This document shows, piece after piece, positions 23,103 through 31,464 of a DNA stretch of 44,297 bases. The position numbers were made by a program, and so were the translations under genes. This DNA is from a virus: the IMG/VR virus record IMGVR_UViG_3300009285_001180, positions 1 through 44,297 of that record. One strand, 5' to 3'. Every line of letters starts with the position of its first letter. Within the stretch, counting starts at the first letter, position 1. Below the pieces are notes generated by a model. That model searched no databases and had not been told where the DNA came from. It saw nothing but the letters and a program-made list of their open reading frames with translations.

Positions 23103-23971
23103 TACTTTCTCGCTTTCTGCAACCGTTGTATTTCTCTACTGTGGCTATCCTGCATTGCCACTGATAAGCTACGGGCTACATGGGCGGGCTGGTTGAGGTA
23201 ATCGTCCATCTTTACAGGATAAGTCACATCATGCCCGCAATTCACGCCGCTGTCGCCCCACAAGGGGAAGCCTGCCAGCCTTGCGTAAAACGGAAAGCGA
23301 ATATCAGACCCAACCGCATCTTTTACCATCCGAAGCGGTGTCAATTCCTGTAAAAGAACCCTGATATTAGCCTCCATCGTCGGCACATGTGGCTGTTTTA
23401 ATGCGATCTGAGCAGCCAAAGTCTTCAATGCGTTGAATAACTTTTTAAGATCATAGGGCGCAATATCCATGTCGTCCTCGATGATCTCCGGCTCGCCTTT
23501 GAGTATCCTGCGGGTCTTGGTCACTACATCCCTGTGTATCAGGATGCAACCCCATCCACTTGCGCCAATTGGATACAGCCTGTCCTTTTCAGGGACAAAA
23601 GTAAACGGCTTCATTGGCATTTCACCTGCCTTGCCCTGCTCAAACCACACAGGCGCAACGGGGTTGAAAGTGCGCCGCATATAAAAGCCTGAAACAAAGG
23701 GGAGTTTATGACTTCTCAGTAACTCCAATGTGTTCAGCTGAAATATCATGTCATGGTCAAGCAACAACATGAAGGCGTGCTTCGTATTGTCATACCAGTT
23801 GTTAAGGTGCATTTGTCGGGCTTCGTAGCCTTTGGTTGCCCGAACAAATAAAGGCTTGCTGTCGCTCTTGCGTCTTACGATGTTCTCAATACTGTCGCGG
23901 CAAATTCCGTTTTCAGTTTCATTGCCGACTACACCGATATAACAAGAGCCTTTGTATTCTTTTTGTTTCAT
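23102..23971 (-). CDS. GT-A type glycosyltransferase, 289 aa
   Basis: Start chosen at ATG 23971, which overlaps the TGA of the upstream gene. LLLDHDMIF (about residues 65-73) supplies the DxD metal site, and SGWGCILIHRDV a second family motif (GASGWGC). Similar to phage GT2-like enzymes. One-base overlap with the downstream glycosyltransferase gene implies a shared pathway. Confidence 0.78.
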   Translation of the reverse strand: MKQKEYKGSCYIGVVGNETENGICRDSIENIVRRKSDSKPLFVRATKGYEARQMHLNNWYDNTKHAFMLLLDHDMIFQLNTLELLRSHKLPFVSGFYMRRTFNPVAPVWFEQGKAGEMPMKPFTFVPEKDRLYPIGASGWGCILIHRDVVTKTRRILKGEPEIIEDDMDIAPYDLKKLFNALKTLAAQIALKQPHVPTMEANIRVLLQELTPLRMVKDAVGSDIRFPFYARLAGFPLWGDSGVNCGHDVTYPVKMDDYLNQPAHVARSLSVAMQDSHSREIQRLQKARK

Positions 23972-24231
23972 AACGGCGCTCCGCATTGTGCGCAAGTGCC
24001 GTATGTTTCTTCGTTCAGTGTTCCACAATAAAAGCATCTTGGTTTTTCTGTTGCTTTTACTAAATTCACCTCACCAGCCAAATACTTTTCAATTTTCTTG
24101 AAAGCCTCTGCCATTTCGTCTGAATTTCTCGGACTTATAAGCAAAACAAATTTTGCGCTTATCTCCGTAAGACTGCCAGCCTCACGAGATAAATCGTATC
24201 TCACACACCGAAGGGCTATTTTCTGCGCCAT
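23968..24231 (-). CDS. Zinc-ribbon-tailed protein, 87 aa
   Basis: N-terminal alpha/beta piece, then a C-terminal four-cysteine ribbon (CFYCGTLNEETYGTCAQCGAPL). A similar ribbon ends the protein at 27354, suggesting the two share a zinc-ribbon module used in head proteins. Coupled by ATGA to the glycosyltransferase. Confidence 0.6.
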   Translation of the reverse strand: MAQKIALRCVRYDLSREAGSLTEISAKFVLLISPRNSDEMAEAFKKIEKYLAGEVNLVKATEKPRCFYCGTLNEETYGTCAQCGAPL

Positions 24232-24308
24232 GCGTACTCATGTCTTTCTCCCGAATGTTCGGGTTGAACAAAGGGACGAACGGAGTACGCCGCCCGCCCC
24301 TTCATTCG

Positions 24309-24668
24309 TTAAGTAGTCGTGTTGCCTGTGCTGTTGGCTGAAATGTACAGGCTGCCGATCTTGACGCCCGTCGAGTTTGATGTGATTTTCAGGGAGGTTA
24401 ATGACGCCATTTGAAAGCCAGTAGACGGCAGGAGTATTGCCGTTGAGTTGGCAGACAATTTGCCTTTTACCGCCTGACCTGAAAGAAAGACCGCTCCAGG
24501 AAAGTTTACACCTGTGCTGTTTGCGGTCAACAGGCCGTTAGCCTGCGCGTTGAGGCGAATGCCCGCACTCACAAGCAGGGCGGTTGAGTTGTAGGTGAGA
24601 GATACCCCGCCTACGTCAATTCGCTTCTTGGATACAAATCCGCGGGGAGATGATTGAGGATGAGCCAT
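24309..24668 (-). CDS. NST-repeat structural protein, 119 aa
   Basis: Low-complexity beta-looking protein with five NST tripeptides at intervals of about 11-25 residues in YNSTALLVSAG..., ANSTGVNFPG... style units. It lies next to the major capsid gene, so it may be a head decoration or fibre. The codons for NST vary, arguing for selection on the protein. Confidence 0.55.
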   Translation of the reverse strand: MAHPQSSPRGFVSKKRIDVGGVSLTYNSTALLVSAGIRLNAQANGLLTANSTGVNFPGAVFLSGQAVKGKLSANSTAILLPSTGFQMASLTSLKITSNSTGVKIGSLYISANSTGNTTT

Positions 24669-24680
24669 TACAGACCTCCT

Positions 24681-25628
24681 CTAAACCACATCAGCAAAGA
24701 AGTAGCCCAGGTCGGTAGCAATGGCCTTTTGATCCCAAGCTTCGGAATTTTGCAAAACATCACTCTTGGTTTGGTCTTCGCGATATTGGACAATCGAACC
24801 TTGTCCACCACCGCCAGCCCACGAGAAGCTATATCCTGCCGACGCTTCCATGATGCCAGGGGTCGGGGTAACATAAGTTACAAGGCAGTCGTCATCGATC
24901 ACAGCAGCGGCAACCATTGTCTGGCCTTCGTTTGCGCTGTTATATGACGCTTTGGCTACCCAATAATTCTGTACACCGAAACAGGAGGCGAGGGCCAACT
25001 CCATGTTTGCATTTGTCGCCAGTTGAACGTGCTTAACACGGTCAACGATGTCGGGGTGATTGACAAGCGCCTGATGCACGATGTAACCAAGCGCCATTGT
25101 ATTGCCGTCGTAGCCCGTGTTGTTACTAACAGTGCGGCGGGCGGTCAAGACATCGTTGACAGGATCACCACTGGTGAAATCGTCCCAATCGGTTGTGCTG
25201 TTGTTGTCGTCTGTGCCCCAAACGCCAGTTTTCATAAAGTCCACACTGAAAGCGCGTTCCTTGCGAATAAGGGACTGTTGAGCAAGCCAGCGCAAGCCAG
25301 TCTGCTCAAGAGACATAGGCATTTGATTGTTATTGCGATCTTCATCCGCGATTGGATGTTCCAAACCCCACAGAATAGCCGTGCCTGTAGTGCTTTCCAC
25401 GCCGTACCCTGAGCGGGCAAACTTGCCGCCCGGAGCGCGGTTCTTGATCTCATCCAAGAACCAATATTTCTTGGTCAGGATGTAGTAAGTAAATCCCTTT
25501 TTATCAACTTGTACTTGAGGGAAGATGCGCGAGGCGATAAAGCGATCACTCGCCTGCATGTATCCCAAGAGCATGTTGGTCAGGACGGGATCAACTGCCT
25601 GAATTGAAGAACCGGTAGGTTGGGACAT
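24681..25628 (-). CDS. Major capsid protein, 315 aa
   Basis: Single long head gene between the decoration-like protein and the protease/scaffold gene. N-terminal DPVLTNMLLGYMQASDRFIASRIFP and a C-terminal ATDLGYFFADVV agree with the phage major capsid family (lambda gpE-like, HK97 fold) often described with a FI..RIFPxVxV start. Forms the capsid shell. Confidence 0.85.
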   Translation of the reverse strand: MSQPTGSSIQAVDPVLTNMLLGYMQASDRFIASRIFPQVQVDKKGFTYYILTKKYWFLDEIKNRAPGGKFARSGYGVESTTGTAILWGLEHPIADEDRNNNQMPMSLEQTGLRWLAQQSLIRKERAFSVDFMKTGVWGTDDNNSTTDWDDFTSGDPVNDVLTARRTVSNNTGYDGNTMALGYIVHQALVNHPDIVDRVKHVQLATNANMELALASCFGVQNYWVAKASYNSANEGQTMVAAAVIDDDCLVTYVTPTPGIMEASAGYSFSWAGGGGQGSIVQYREDQTKSDVLQNSEAWDQKAIATDLGYFFADVV

Positions 25629-25629
25629 T

Positions 25630-26037
25630 CTAGTACCTCACTCCGCCGCCACCCAGGAGGTCAACGGTGATAATATCGTTTTCAGCACCCGAGGCGGTCA
25701 ACGCTCGCGCAATAAATGCACCGTTGTCAGTCACACCCGCATCGGTGCCCTTGCTGGTGCTGTTTACACCCACGCGATCCGCAATTGCAATAGTCGAAGT
25801 TGCGACCATCATCTTACAAACGCCGCGAAAAGCCACTTCGGCCTCTTCGCCCCCACCAGGTGCATTTTGCAGAATACCGACATAGGTTGTGCCGACGGTG
25901 GTGGTGTTCAACGCGCCAGCCAAAACGACCTGTCCAGCGGTTGAGGCAAGTTTTACAGCCAAAAACTGTGAGGTTGCCAGTCCTGTTGAATTAGCCACGA
26001 GACCCGCGAGGGTGTCGTAGTCTTGTCCGTATGCCAT
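25630..26037 (-). CDS. Capsid decoration/DUF2190-like protein, 135 aa
   Basis: Beta-rich with GVxLA/ADRVGVNST-like segments (FLAVKLASTAGQVVLAG..., ATSTIAIADRVGVNS) as in small capsid-stabilising proteins placed just before the major capsid gene. Two NST tripeptides. Ends 2 bases from the major capsid gene. Confidence 0.6.
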   Translation of the reverse strand: MAYGQDYDTLAGLVANSTGLATSQFLAVKLASTAGQVVLAGALNTTTVGTTYVGILQNAPGGGEEAEVAFRGVCKMMVATSTIAIADRVGVNSTSKGTDAGVTDNGAFIARALTASGAENDIITVDLLGGGGVRY

Positions 26038-26038
26038 G

Positions 26039-26581
26039 TTATTTCTCCTTTTTCACAGCCCAAGCCGTGAACAGTTCAGGATTTTCGGATTTGACAATCT
26101 CGAAAGCGGTGTTGTAATCCACTTTCTTTTCAGCCGAATACTTCAATACCAGTGCGTTAAAGGCCGCCTTCGGGTCGTCGATTGCGCCGCCCTCAGTGCC
26201 TTCCTCGCCGAGTAGTTTTGTGGTGTTGATCTGCGCGATAAAGGCGCGGAAATTCCGCATACACCATTCGCGCTGTTCGGGGGACATGCCAGCCATCATT
26301 GAAGCGGCTTCATCGGCAGCTTTTGACTCGACATACTGCATTCCGAAGTTGTCTTTGTTTTGCAGTTCAGCGACGATCTTGGCCTTTTCCGCAACAGCTT
26401 TTTCAACCTGTTCGCGTTCGGCTAATTTCGCCTTGAATTCATCGCGCTCTTGCTTCGTGGCTTCGTAATCCTCTGGCACAACCTCGATTTTTTGAGGTTC
26501 GACAGGGGTGAGCTTGCTGTTCAGAAAAGCCGTGAATGTGTCCCACAATCCAGCAGGGACAGAAATGTTTTCTGTTGCCAT
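26039..26581 (-). CDS. Nested scaffold protein (internal start), 180 aa
   Basis: An AAAGGAGA ribosome site directly precedes an in-frame ATG (26581) in the middle of the protease gene. The product is the scaffold region alone, as in Mu gpZ. It would supply excess scaffold for capsid assembly. Confidence 0.72.
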   Translation of the reverse strand: MATENISVPAGLWDTFTAFLNSKLTPVEPQKIEVVPEDYEATKQERDEFKAKLAEREQVEKAVAEKAKIVAELQNKDNFGMQYVESKAADEAASMMAGMSPEQREWCMRNFRAFIAQINTTKLLGEEGTEGGAIDDPKAAFNALVLKYSAEKKVDYNTAFEIVKSENPELFTAWAVKKEK

Positions 26582-27049
26582 ATCTTTCTCCTTTGTAACA
26601 GGTTCAATACTATATAACGCTGTTGCTTCCCCCAGATGCGGGGTGTGTAACATTGCGTCGCCCAAGATCAACGGTCCCATTATGTAGTTGCCGTTGGTTG
26701 GGTCTTCCAGTCCTGCATCGTCCCAGATGACCTCTGGACTGTGATAGCGGTATGAGCCATCACTGAGGGCTATACTTCCTTTGTCGTTCCATTCAGGGAC
26801 GGCATATAAACCATCCTCGCGCACTTCCAAGCCGACGATATGCCCGCCTGCGGGCGTCTCATCTTCATGGCTGCCCAATTTCACGGGCGGCTTGAAGTGT
26901 GGAAGTTTGAATTTTTGTGCATACTCAGGAGTGATTTCCCGTGTCTTCCCATTCTTTACGATTTTGCCAAACGGAAACAGGCGGTAAGGTTCGCCCATCT
27001 TTGTATTCACATAATCGTCAATTAAAAAAGTCGTGTCCATTTGCCTCAA
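26039..27049 (-). CDS. Prohead protease with C-terminal scaffold (Mu gpI-like), 336 aa
   Basis: Residues about 1-150 match Mu-like prohead proteases (KNGKTREIT, GSHEDETPAGGHIVGLEVREDGLYAVPEWNDKG, SYRYHSPEVI, MLHTPHLGEATAL). Residues about 157-336 are a helical charged scaffold. The two parts are encoded together, and the second is also made alone from an internal start. The protease trims capsid proteins and scaffold after prohead assembly. Confidence 0.85.
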   Translation of the reverse strand: MRQMDTTFLIDDYVNTKMGEPYRLFPFGKIVKNGKTREITPEYAQKFKLPHFKPPVKLGSHEDETPAGGHIVGLEVREDGLYAVPEWNDKGSIALSDGSYRYHSPEVIWDDAGLEDPTNGNYIMGPLILGDAMLHTPHLGEATALYSIEPVTKEKDMATENISVPAGLWDTFTAFLNSKLTPVEPQKIEVVPEDYEATKQERDEFKAKLAEREQVEKAVAEKAKIVAELQNKDNFGMQYVESKAADEAASMMAGMSPEQREWCMRNFRAFIAQINTTKLLGEEGTEGGAIDDPKAAFNALVLKYSAEKKVDYNTAFEIVKSENPELFTAWAVKKEK

Positions 27050-27104
27050 ACGAAAAACGCCATCCTGTGAGTGGCGTTTGTAACTGCCACTGAGGACGGC
27101 GTTT
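27050..27104 (-). terminator. Intrinsic terminator/attenuator hairpin within the head operon
   Basis: Inverted repeat AAACGCC.TCCT...AGTGGC / GCCACT..AGGA.GGCGTTT of about 19 bases with small mismatches. On the minus strand it is followed by TTTTTCGTTT. It sits in the gap between the 66-aa gene and the protease gene and could reduce read-through into the capsid genes. Confidence 0.6.
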
Positions 27105-27151
27105 CTAAAAAGAACTGCCAGATATTTGATTAAGCCGATAATACCACAAAA

Positions 27152-27352
27152 TTAACTTTCTGTAGTAGGCGCGTCTTTCTCCTGCGCCCGATTGTACTCC
27201 AACTCAAAGTGATATTGAGGCGGCGGGTTCTTGACACTTTTCCGTATCTCCGCCGTGCGCGGAGAAATGCCTAGTTGACGTTCGATACTATCCACTAGCA
27301 TCAAGTAAGCCTGACGTTGAAGCATAAGAACTTCGGTGGTAAGTTCGACCAT
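27152..27352 (-). CDS. Small helical protein, 66 aa
   Basis: Helical N-terminus (EVLMLQRQAYLMLVDSIERQLGI), a basic middle and an acidic tail. Precedes the terminator hairpin. No family; possibly a head assembly factor. Confidence 0.45.
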   Translation of the reverse strand: MVELTTEVLMLQRQAYLMLVDSIERQLGISPRTAEIRKSVKNPPPQYHFELEYNRAQEKDAPTTES

Positions 27353-27353
27353 T

Positions 27354-27680
27354 CTATCCGATCACAAAAGAACGGGGCGCGCCGCACTTTTTGCAATGCG
27401 TTCTCTCTATCTTGTTAGGGCTGCCGCAATATAGACACATGAATTCTTTTTGAAAAACGGGGCTTGAAATACTACCGCGACTTAATTCCTGCATGAATTC
27501 TTGTAAAGCGCCATAATCCTGTGCCACAAAATCCACACTAGCCCTAACAAGGCTATTTGTTTGTAACATATTCGGATAACTGTCTGAAAGAGACGTAATG
27601 TCTGCGTATCTATCATCAAAAGAATAACTCAGTGACGTTACCCATCCAAGCCTGTTTGGTTTACCTTGATTTACAAACAT
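27354..27680 (-). CDS. Zinc-ribbon-tailed head-region protein, 108 aa
   Basis: Start set at ATG 27680 because the longer frame overlaps the gp10-like gene, which ends at 27695. C-terminal CLYCGSPNKIERTHCKKCGAPRS is a four-Cys ribbon like that at 23968. The rest is aromatic/Ser-rich. Role unknown. Confidence 0.6.
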   Translation of the reverse strand: MFVNQGKPNRLGWVTSLSYSFDDRYADITSLSDSYPNMLQTNSLVRASVDFVAQDYGALQEFMQELSRGSISSPVFQKEFMCLYCGSPNKIERTHCKKCGAPRSFVIG

Positions 27681-27694
27681 CGTAATCCTTTCTA

Positions 27695-28168
27695 CTAACC
27701 AGTACCCGAACTTTTTGAATTCAGGAAATCCGCCATCTTCTGCGCGATCCCCTGCCATATCTTGTTGATCTTGTCTTGCGCCTTTGGAATAATAGCAGTT
27801 AACTTCCACCAGCGGTAGTGCATCCATGCGGGATCTTCGCCGATTACATGCGGAGCATAATCCAACTTCGTACCAAAGCGCCCCTCAACCATGCCAGAAC
27901 CAAGTTTTTTTACCTGGTAAATATCAGGTTGCCCCGCAGAAGTGCCGCCCGTTTCAGACGAGCCAAGTGTGCGCCCAAGCGTGCCAGTTCTGCGATATGT
28001 GCTATCCGTTGGCGGTGGGGGATAGGGCGGCACGTTCTCCCATAAGGCAAGCAGGGTCGCACGCATTCCAATCTCGCTGATTTGACTCAGCTTGCGCGGG
28101 AATTGGCGCATGAGCGCGATAAACTCATCCAGTCCGCGAATCTCTACGCTATTTTCAGCCATTATCAA
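27695..28168 (-). CDS. HK97 gp10-like head-tail/tail completion protein, 157 aa
   Basis: Matches the HK97-gp10 pattern: LDEFIALMRQFPRKL at the start, then ENVPPYPPPP...YRRTGTLGRTLGSS, and a later DYAPHVIGE..AWMHYRWW. It supports head-tail joining or tail completion. Overlaps the next gene's end by 14 bases. Confidence 0.75.
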   Translation of the reverse strand: MIMAENSVEIRGLDEFIALMRQFPRKLSQISEIGMRATLLALWENVPPYPPPPTDSTYRRTGTLGRTLGSSETGGTSAGQPDIYQVKKLGSGMVEGRFGTKLDYAPHVIGEDPAWMHYRWWKLTAIIPKAQDKINKIWQGIAQKMADFLNSKSSGTG

Positions 28169-28775
28169 GACCTTTCAAAAATTCCCGCATTAGTTCAATC
28201 CTTCTTGCGGGGTCGCCTTCGCCGTGAAAGCCCTCAACAACAGCATTTTCAACATGCCTTTGTGCGGCTTTGGTTGAATTCCATTTTGCGTCAATCGGTT
28301 GAACGACGCTTATCTTCGGTACTTCATTTAGTAAGTTAAACATGGCCTGCTCGCGCCATCCGCGAGGGCCAGGATACCACAGCGCCCATATATTTACGAA
28401 TTCACGAACCCGCTCTGTGTTTTTTAGATATAACGCCCCTACGTTGTAGTGTTCAGGTGGTCCAGCGTGTAATACCGCGCCGATACCATCCGCAGGGCAA
28501 CCGTCCCGCAAGTCGGTGTTCATGTCCTTTATCATCGTATCAGCATCCAACCATATAACAAAAGTATATCCTTGCGCCAGGGCAAATTGAATTAAAGCAA
28601 TCTTCGCCCAGCCGCCCATACCTGGCTCCCAATCGCTGACGATGTTTCCGAAGTGAAACTGGTAATCCATTGCGTGCATTTTAGCGTACTTCAAATTACG
28701 GGAGAGGGTAAGAGCTATCGCGTCCGCATAAATGCCATCAGTGTAAATCTGCTGCAAAATAACCGCTTTGTTCAT
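28155..28775 (-). CDS. GT-A glycosyltransferase (GT34-like), 206 aa
   Basis: FVIWLDADTMIKD (about 72-84) carries the DxD site, and W-P-G-P-RGWREQAMFN fits the galactosyltransferase-associated family. Third glycosyltransferase in the late module. Overlaps the upstream gene by 4 bases, so it is made with the virion proteins. Confidence 0.75.
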   Translation of the reverse strand: MNKAVILQQIYTDGIYADAIALTLSRNLKYAKMHAMDYQFHFGNIVSDWEPGMGGWAKIALIQFALAQGYTFVIWLDADTMIKDMNTDLRDGCPADGIGAVLHAGPPEHYNVGALYLKNTERVREFVNIWALWYPGPRGWREQAMFNLLNEVPKISVVQPIDAKWNSTKAAQRHVENAVVEGFHGEGDPARRIELMREFLKGLDNG

Positions 28776-29371
28776 GCGTTTAGTATCCTTTCAACCTGCG
28801 CCATGACTGCATCCACATTTACAACTGGCGAATTCCAGCAACGGCAGCGGACGTGTATCGGCGGCTTATGTCCATAATCATCTACATCAAATATCTGCCC
28901 CGCGAGAGGGGAGCAATACGGGCAAACTTTATCATCTCTTGACGTATTGAACTTTACTTGTGAAACAAACCCGGTTGCTTTCCACGCAATCGCATTACCC
29001 TCGGCAAACGCCCTGGTTATCTCTGTTACAGCTATCATGTTTGCCCTGTTTGCGCCGAAGATAGGTGTCAAAGTAGTTTCCAATACACTCAACGGATCAC
29101 CGCTGCGTATCCAATTTGATAACGCCTCCTGTACCTGTGTTCTGGTTGTCTCGGTTATCTTCTTGATCAAGTCATAGCGGTACTTCTCAATAAACTTTAG
29201 CGCGTCCGTGTTAAGCACATCGTAATCGAGAAGGGTTTGAAGTTCGGGCGGCAAAGTATTTATACCGCCATCCATGCCAGAAAAAAGCGCGGATAGATAC
29301 AGGCCAGATGCAGCCTCCCATAACAAAGCCTCTTCACTCAACCAGAATTGACTATCAAACGGGCTTGGCAC
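28772..29371 (-). CDS. Phage head morphogenesis protein (SPP1 gp7/Mu F-like), 199 aa
   Basis: Core ANRANMIAVTEITRAFAEGNAIAWKATGF followed by KVCPYCSPLAGQIF and HVRCRCWNSPV, the standard head morphogenesis/F-like pattern with a zinc-type Cys/His set. Overlaps the portal gene by 17 bases. A few copies are injected or sit at the portal in related phages. Confidence 0.87.
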   Translation of the reverse strand: MPSPFDSQFWLSEEALLWEAASGLYLSALFSGMDGGINTLPPELQTLLDYDVLNTDALKFIEKYRYDLIKKITETTRTQVQEALSNWIRSGDPLSVLETTLTPIFGANRANMIAVTEITRAFAEGNAIAWKATGFVSQVKFNTSRDDKVCPYCSPLAGQIFDVDDYGHKPPIHVRCRCWNSPVVNVDAVMAQVERILNA

Positions 29372-30788
29372 TTCTCATCTCTTTAGCAGCTTTTAATATC
29401 CGCTTGCGCTGACCGTCCAAAAACTCGCTCATCATTTTCTCGTATTGTTTCTCGAATTTGGTACGCTTTGCTTCGTCTGGCGGGTCGGCCTCGTAATGCG
29501 TAATTGTATTCTGTTCTGGCTTTGTCACGCGCTCAGCAAATGCCTTAGCCGCCTCTGTGCGTTGTTTCATGACTTCTTCACGCTCACCCTTAAGCTGTTC
29601 GGGGTCACGTTCTGGCGCGCCTGCCAACTGGCGCAGCCATAACTCGTCATTCTCGTCCCACGTCAACAGGTCTTTGATGGAGGCTAGGAACGCGCCTATC
29701 TTTTCAATGTTCACACTCGATGCGGGGGTGTGCTCCAGCTTGATACGCTTGATCTCTTCCTCGGACGCGCCGTTCAGCTTTAACAAACGGTATACCGCAT
29801 ACTTGGTAAATGTCTCACTTACAATGTCGGCAATGGTGTTGACTGCCGACATGAAAAAGTCAATTGAATTCTCGCTCAGAGCCAACGAGCCGACGCCATC
29901 CTGGCCGAGCAAAAGGAACTGCGAGAAAAACGCCGTTGCAATTCGCTTCTCATATCGCTCTATAGCGTTGGACAATTGCTCAAACGACTTACCTGCGCCA
30001 CTTGCCAATGTAAACGCCCACTGATAAGGTAGCACTAGTCCCGCTTGTTCGTCAACACGGATATTCCTCACGATCTTGGCCGCCTTACTTGCGTCACTGT
30101 TGGTATCGTCCTCATTTGTGTTCGCGCCTTGCGGTAGATTGATAACAGGCATACCGCTCACGTCGCGCTCGAAACCTATGCCCTCGATTTGTTGCAGGTT
30201 TTTGAGATAGTAATAGGACACCCAGGCGATACGCAGTAACGAACGGCCTTCGGGGTTGTTCTTTTCCAGTCGTGTACGAAACAGGATTGATTTCTCAATC
30301 GGCACATCAACCGCCTGAAACACAGGCGCGGCAAGCTGCCTGTATCCCTTCAATCCACCTGTATCATCAAACAACCATTGATAAATCGTGTCCTGCCCAC
30401 GTATGGCAAATTTGCGCCATAAGTAGCGCCCGCGTTCGTCCTTCTGATATACGATCTCGAACATGGAAAAGCCAGCCCAAACAAAAGATATGGACTCGCT
30501 GATAAAGTCGTTCCATGATTGAGACATGGCTGCACGCGATTCGTTCAGCAGTTCTAGCCAGGGGTCGTTTTCGTTGTCGCTACTGAATTCCCACGACATT
30601 GAACGGATAATGTATTCAATGGCCAGCAGCCCCGCGCCAATAGTCGCGTTGTTGAGCCGCATTTCGTTGAAGCGTTTATACGCCTCTTTGCCGTGAAACT
30701 CTTTCAGAAAATCGTCCTTGATCTGGCCGTTATATTCAATCAGCCCCGTATAGCCTACCTCGCCTTTCTGTGTTTTTACGTTTGCCAT
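29355..30788 (-). CDS. Portal protein (DUF935/Mu gp29-like), 477 aa
   Basis: ATIGAGLLAIEYIIRSMSWEF near the N-terminus, LEKNNPEGRSLLRIAWVSYYYLKN in the middle and QFLLLGQDGVGSLALSENSIDFFMSAVNTIAD in the stem region are diagnostic for the Mu gp29-type portal. Forms the dodecameric DNA channel; the start ATG is preceded by GAGGAAAG. Confidence 0.88.
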   Translation of the reverse strand: MANVKTQKGEVGYTGLIEYNGQIKDDFLKEFHGKEAYKRFNEMRLNNATIGAGLLAIEYIIRSMSWEFSSDNENDPWLELLNESRAAMSQSWNDFISESISFVWAGFSMFEIVYQKDERGRYLWRKFAIRGQDTIYQWLFDDTGGLKGYRQLAAPVFQAVDVPIEKSILFRTRLEKNNPEGRSLLRIAWVSYYYLKNLQQIEGIGFERDVSGMPVINLPQGANTNEDDTNSDASKAAKIVRNIRVDEQAGLVLPYQWAFTLASGAGKSFEQLSNAIERYEKRIATAFFSQFLLLGQDGVGSLALSENSIDFFMSAVNTIADIVSETFTKYAVYRLLKLNGASEEEIKRIKLEHTPASSVNIEKIGAFLASIKDLLTWDENDELWLRQLAGAPERDPEQLKGEREEVMKQRTEAAKAFAERVTKPEQNTITHYEADPPDEAKRTKFEKQYEKMMSEFLDGQRKRILKAAKEMRSAKPV

Positions 30789-30827
30789 CTTTCCTCTTTG
30801 ACCGTATCAGTCAGTTATTACGTCTTG

Positions 30828-30921
30828 TGTGCAGAGATGGAGTCGAACCATCAGACTATCTAACCCTTACCGATAGCTCTCCCTGTACAGGGGAGAGGGT
30901 TGCCGATAACCCTATCTGCAC
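30828..30921 (-). tRNA. tRNA-Tyr (GTA)
   Basis: Acceptor GTGCAGA pairs with TCTGCAC; D stem GGG/CCC with GG in its loop; anticodon stem CTCCC/GGGAG with loop CTGTACA (anticodon GTA); long variable arm (CTATC/GATAG); T arm GATGG-TTCGACT-CCATC; discriminator A. 94 bases, CCA not encoded. The residue after the anticodon is C instead of the usual purine. It starts 8 bases downstream of the cassette's attC edge (30929). Confidence 0.85.
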
Positions 30922-30928
30922 ATATATA

Positions 30929-31018
30929 ATATAACGTTTGCGTTACCCGCGTGGGGGTTTCGCAACCTTGTTATTTTTCGCCACCGTACCCCCACGTCGG
31001 GTGCACGCTGTGTTATGC
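30929..31018 (-). other. attC: attC site of the lone late-operon cassette C11
   Basis: Read on the minus strand: R'' GCATAAC (31018-31012), ACAGCGTGCACCCGACGTGGGGG, then CCCCCACGCGGGTAACGC and R' GTTATAT (30935-30929). The arms pair well with one bulge. R'' exactly complements GTTATGC at the cassette's left edge (31455-31449), whereas R' differs, because the TTATAT half comes from the target. Confidence 0.92.
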
Positions 31019-31041
31019 CGCTACTCAACCCACACATAACC

Positions 31042-31407
31042 TTACTGGGGAATTGAGCCGATACGCTCATTACTTTTGACGTCAGTGGCGAAAATTACCA
31101 AGACATCGCTTTTTTTGAGATACTCAGGTAAGGTGAGATACTCACGGTAACTATCACCTTTTTCTTCTAGGTATTCTCCATCTTGATATTTACAATTGCG
31201 CTCATAGGCTGTTGCTTTCTCTAATGTTTCATACTCGCTAATATAGTAATCATCGCCGCAACATGTACAAGTTACGCGCTTGGGACTATGATCGAAACGA
31301 TTATAGAAAATGATTTTTGCTTCATTCTCTGGTGCTTCGATGAAGCAATGTGAAAAGTTTTCTTTCTGCCCACCGCCTGAGTGCATATCCATAAATTCTG
31401 TGAACAT
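31042..31407 (-). CDS. Cassette gene, 121-aa phage-type protein (cassette C11)
   Basis: Start chosen at ATG 31407 with AAAGGA 7 bases upstream. TEFMDMHSGGG at the start and KIIFYNRFDHSPKRVTCTCCGDDYYISE in the middle form a compact protein with a CTCC metal-type knuckle; similar small proteins with this MDMHSGGG-like beginning occur in many phages, function unknown to me. It is transcribed with the late genes, directly after the large terminase gene. Confidence 0.7.
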   Translation of the reverse strand: MFTEFMDMHSGGGQKENFSHCFIEAPENEAKIIFYNRFDHSPKRVTCTCCGDDYYISEYETLEKATAYERNCKYQDGEYLEEKGDSYREYLTLPEYLKKSDVLVIFATDVKSNERIGSIPQ

Positions 31408-31448
31408 AATATTTTCCTTTCTTGGCTCGACACCTTTAGCAAGGTGCG

Positions 31449-31464
31449 GCATAACATTATATCA
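31449..31464 (-). other. Insertion junction of cassette C11 after terL
   Basis: The terL stop TGA (31464-31462) is followed by TATAATG, then TTATGC of the cassette. Excising 30935-31454 restores TATAATG^TTATATT ahead of the tRNA-Tyr gene. The cassette thus entered a G^TT target between terL and the tRNA. Confidence 0.8.

Noticed and set aside
30828-30921. tRNA as an amber suppressor for the interrupted gene at 2394
   Set aside because: The anticodon is GTA (tyrosine), which does not read TAG.
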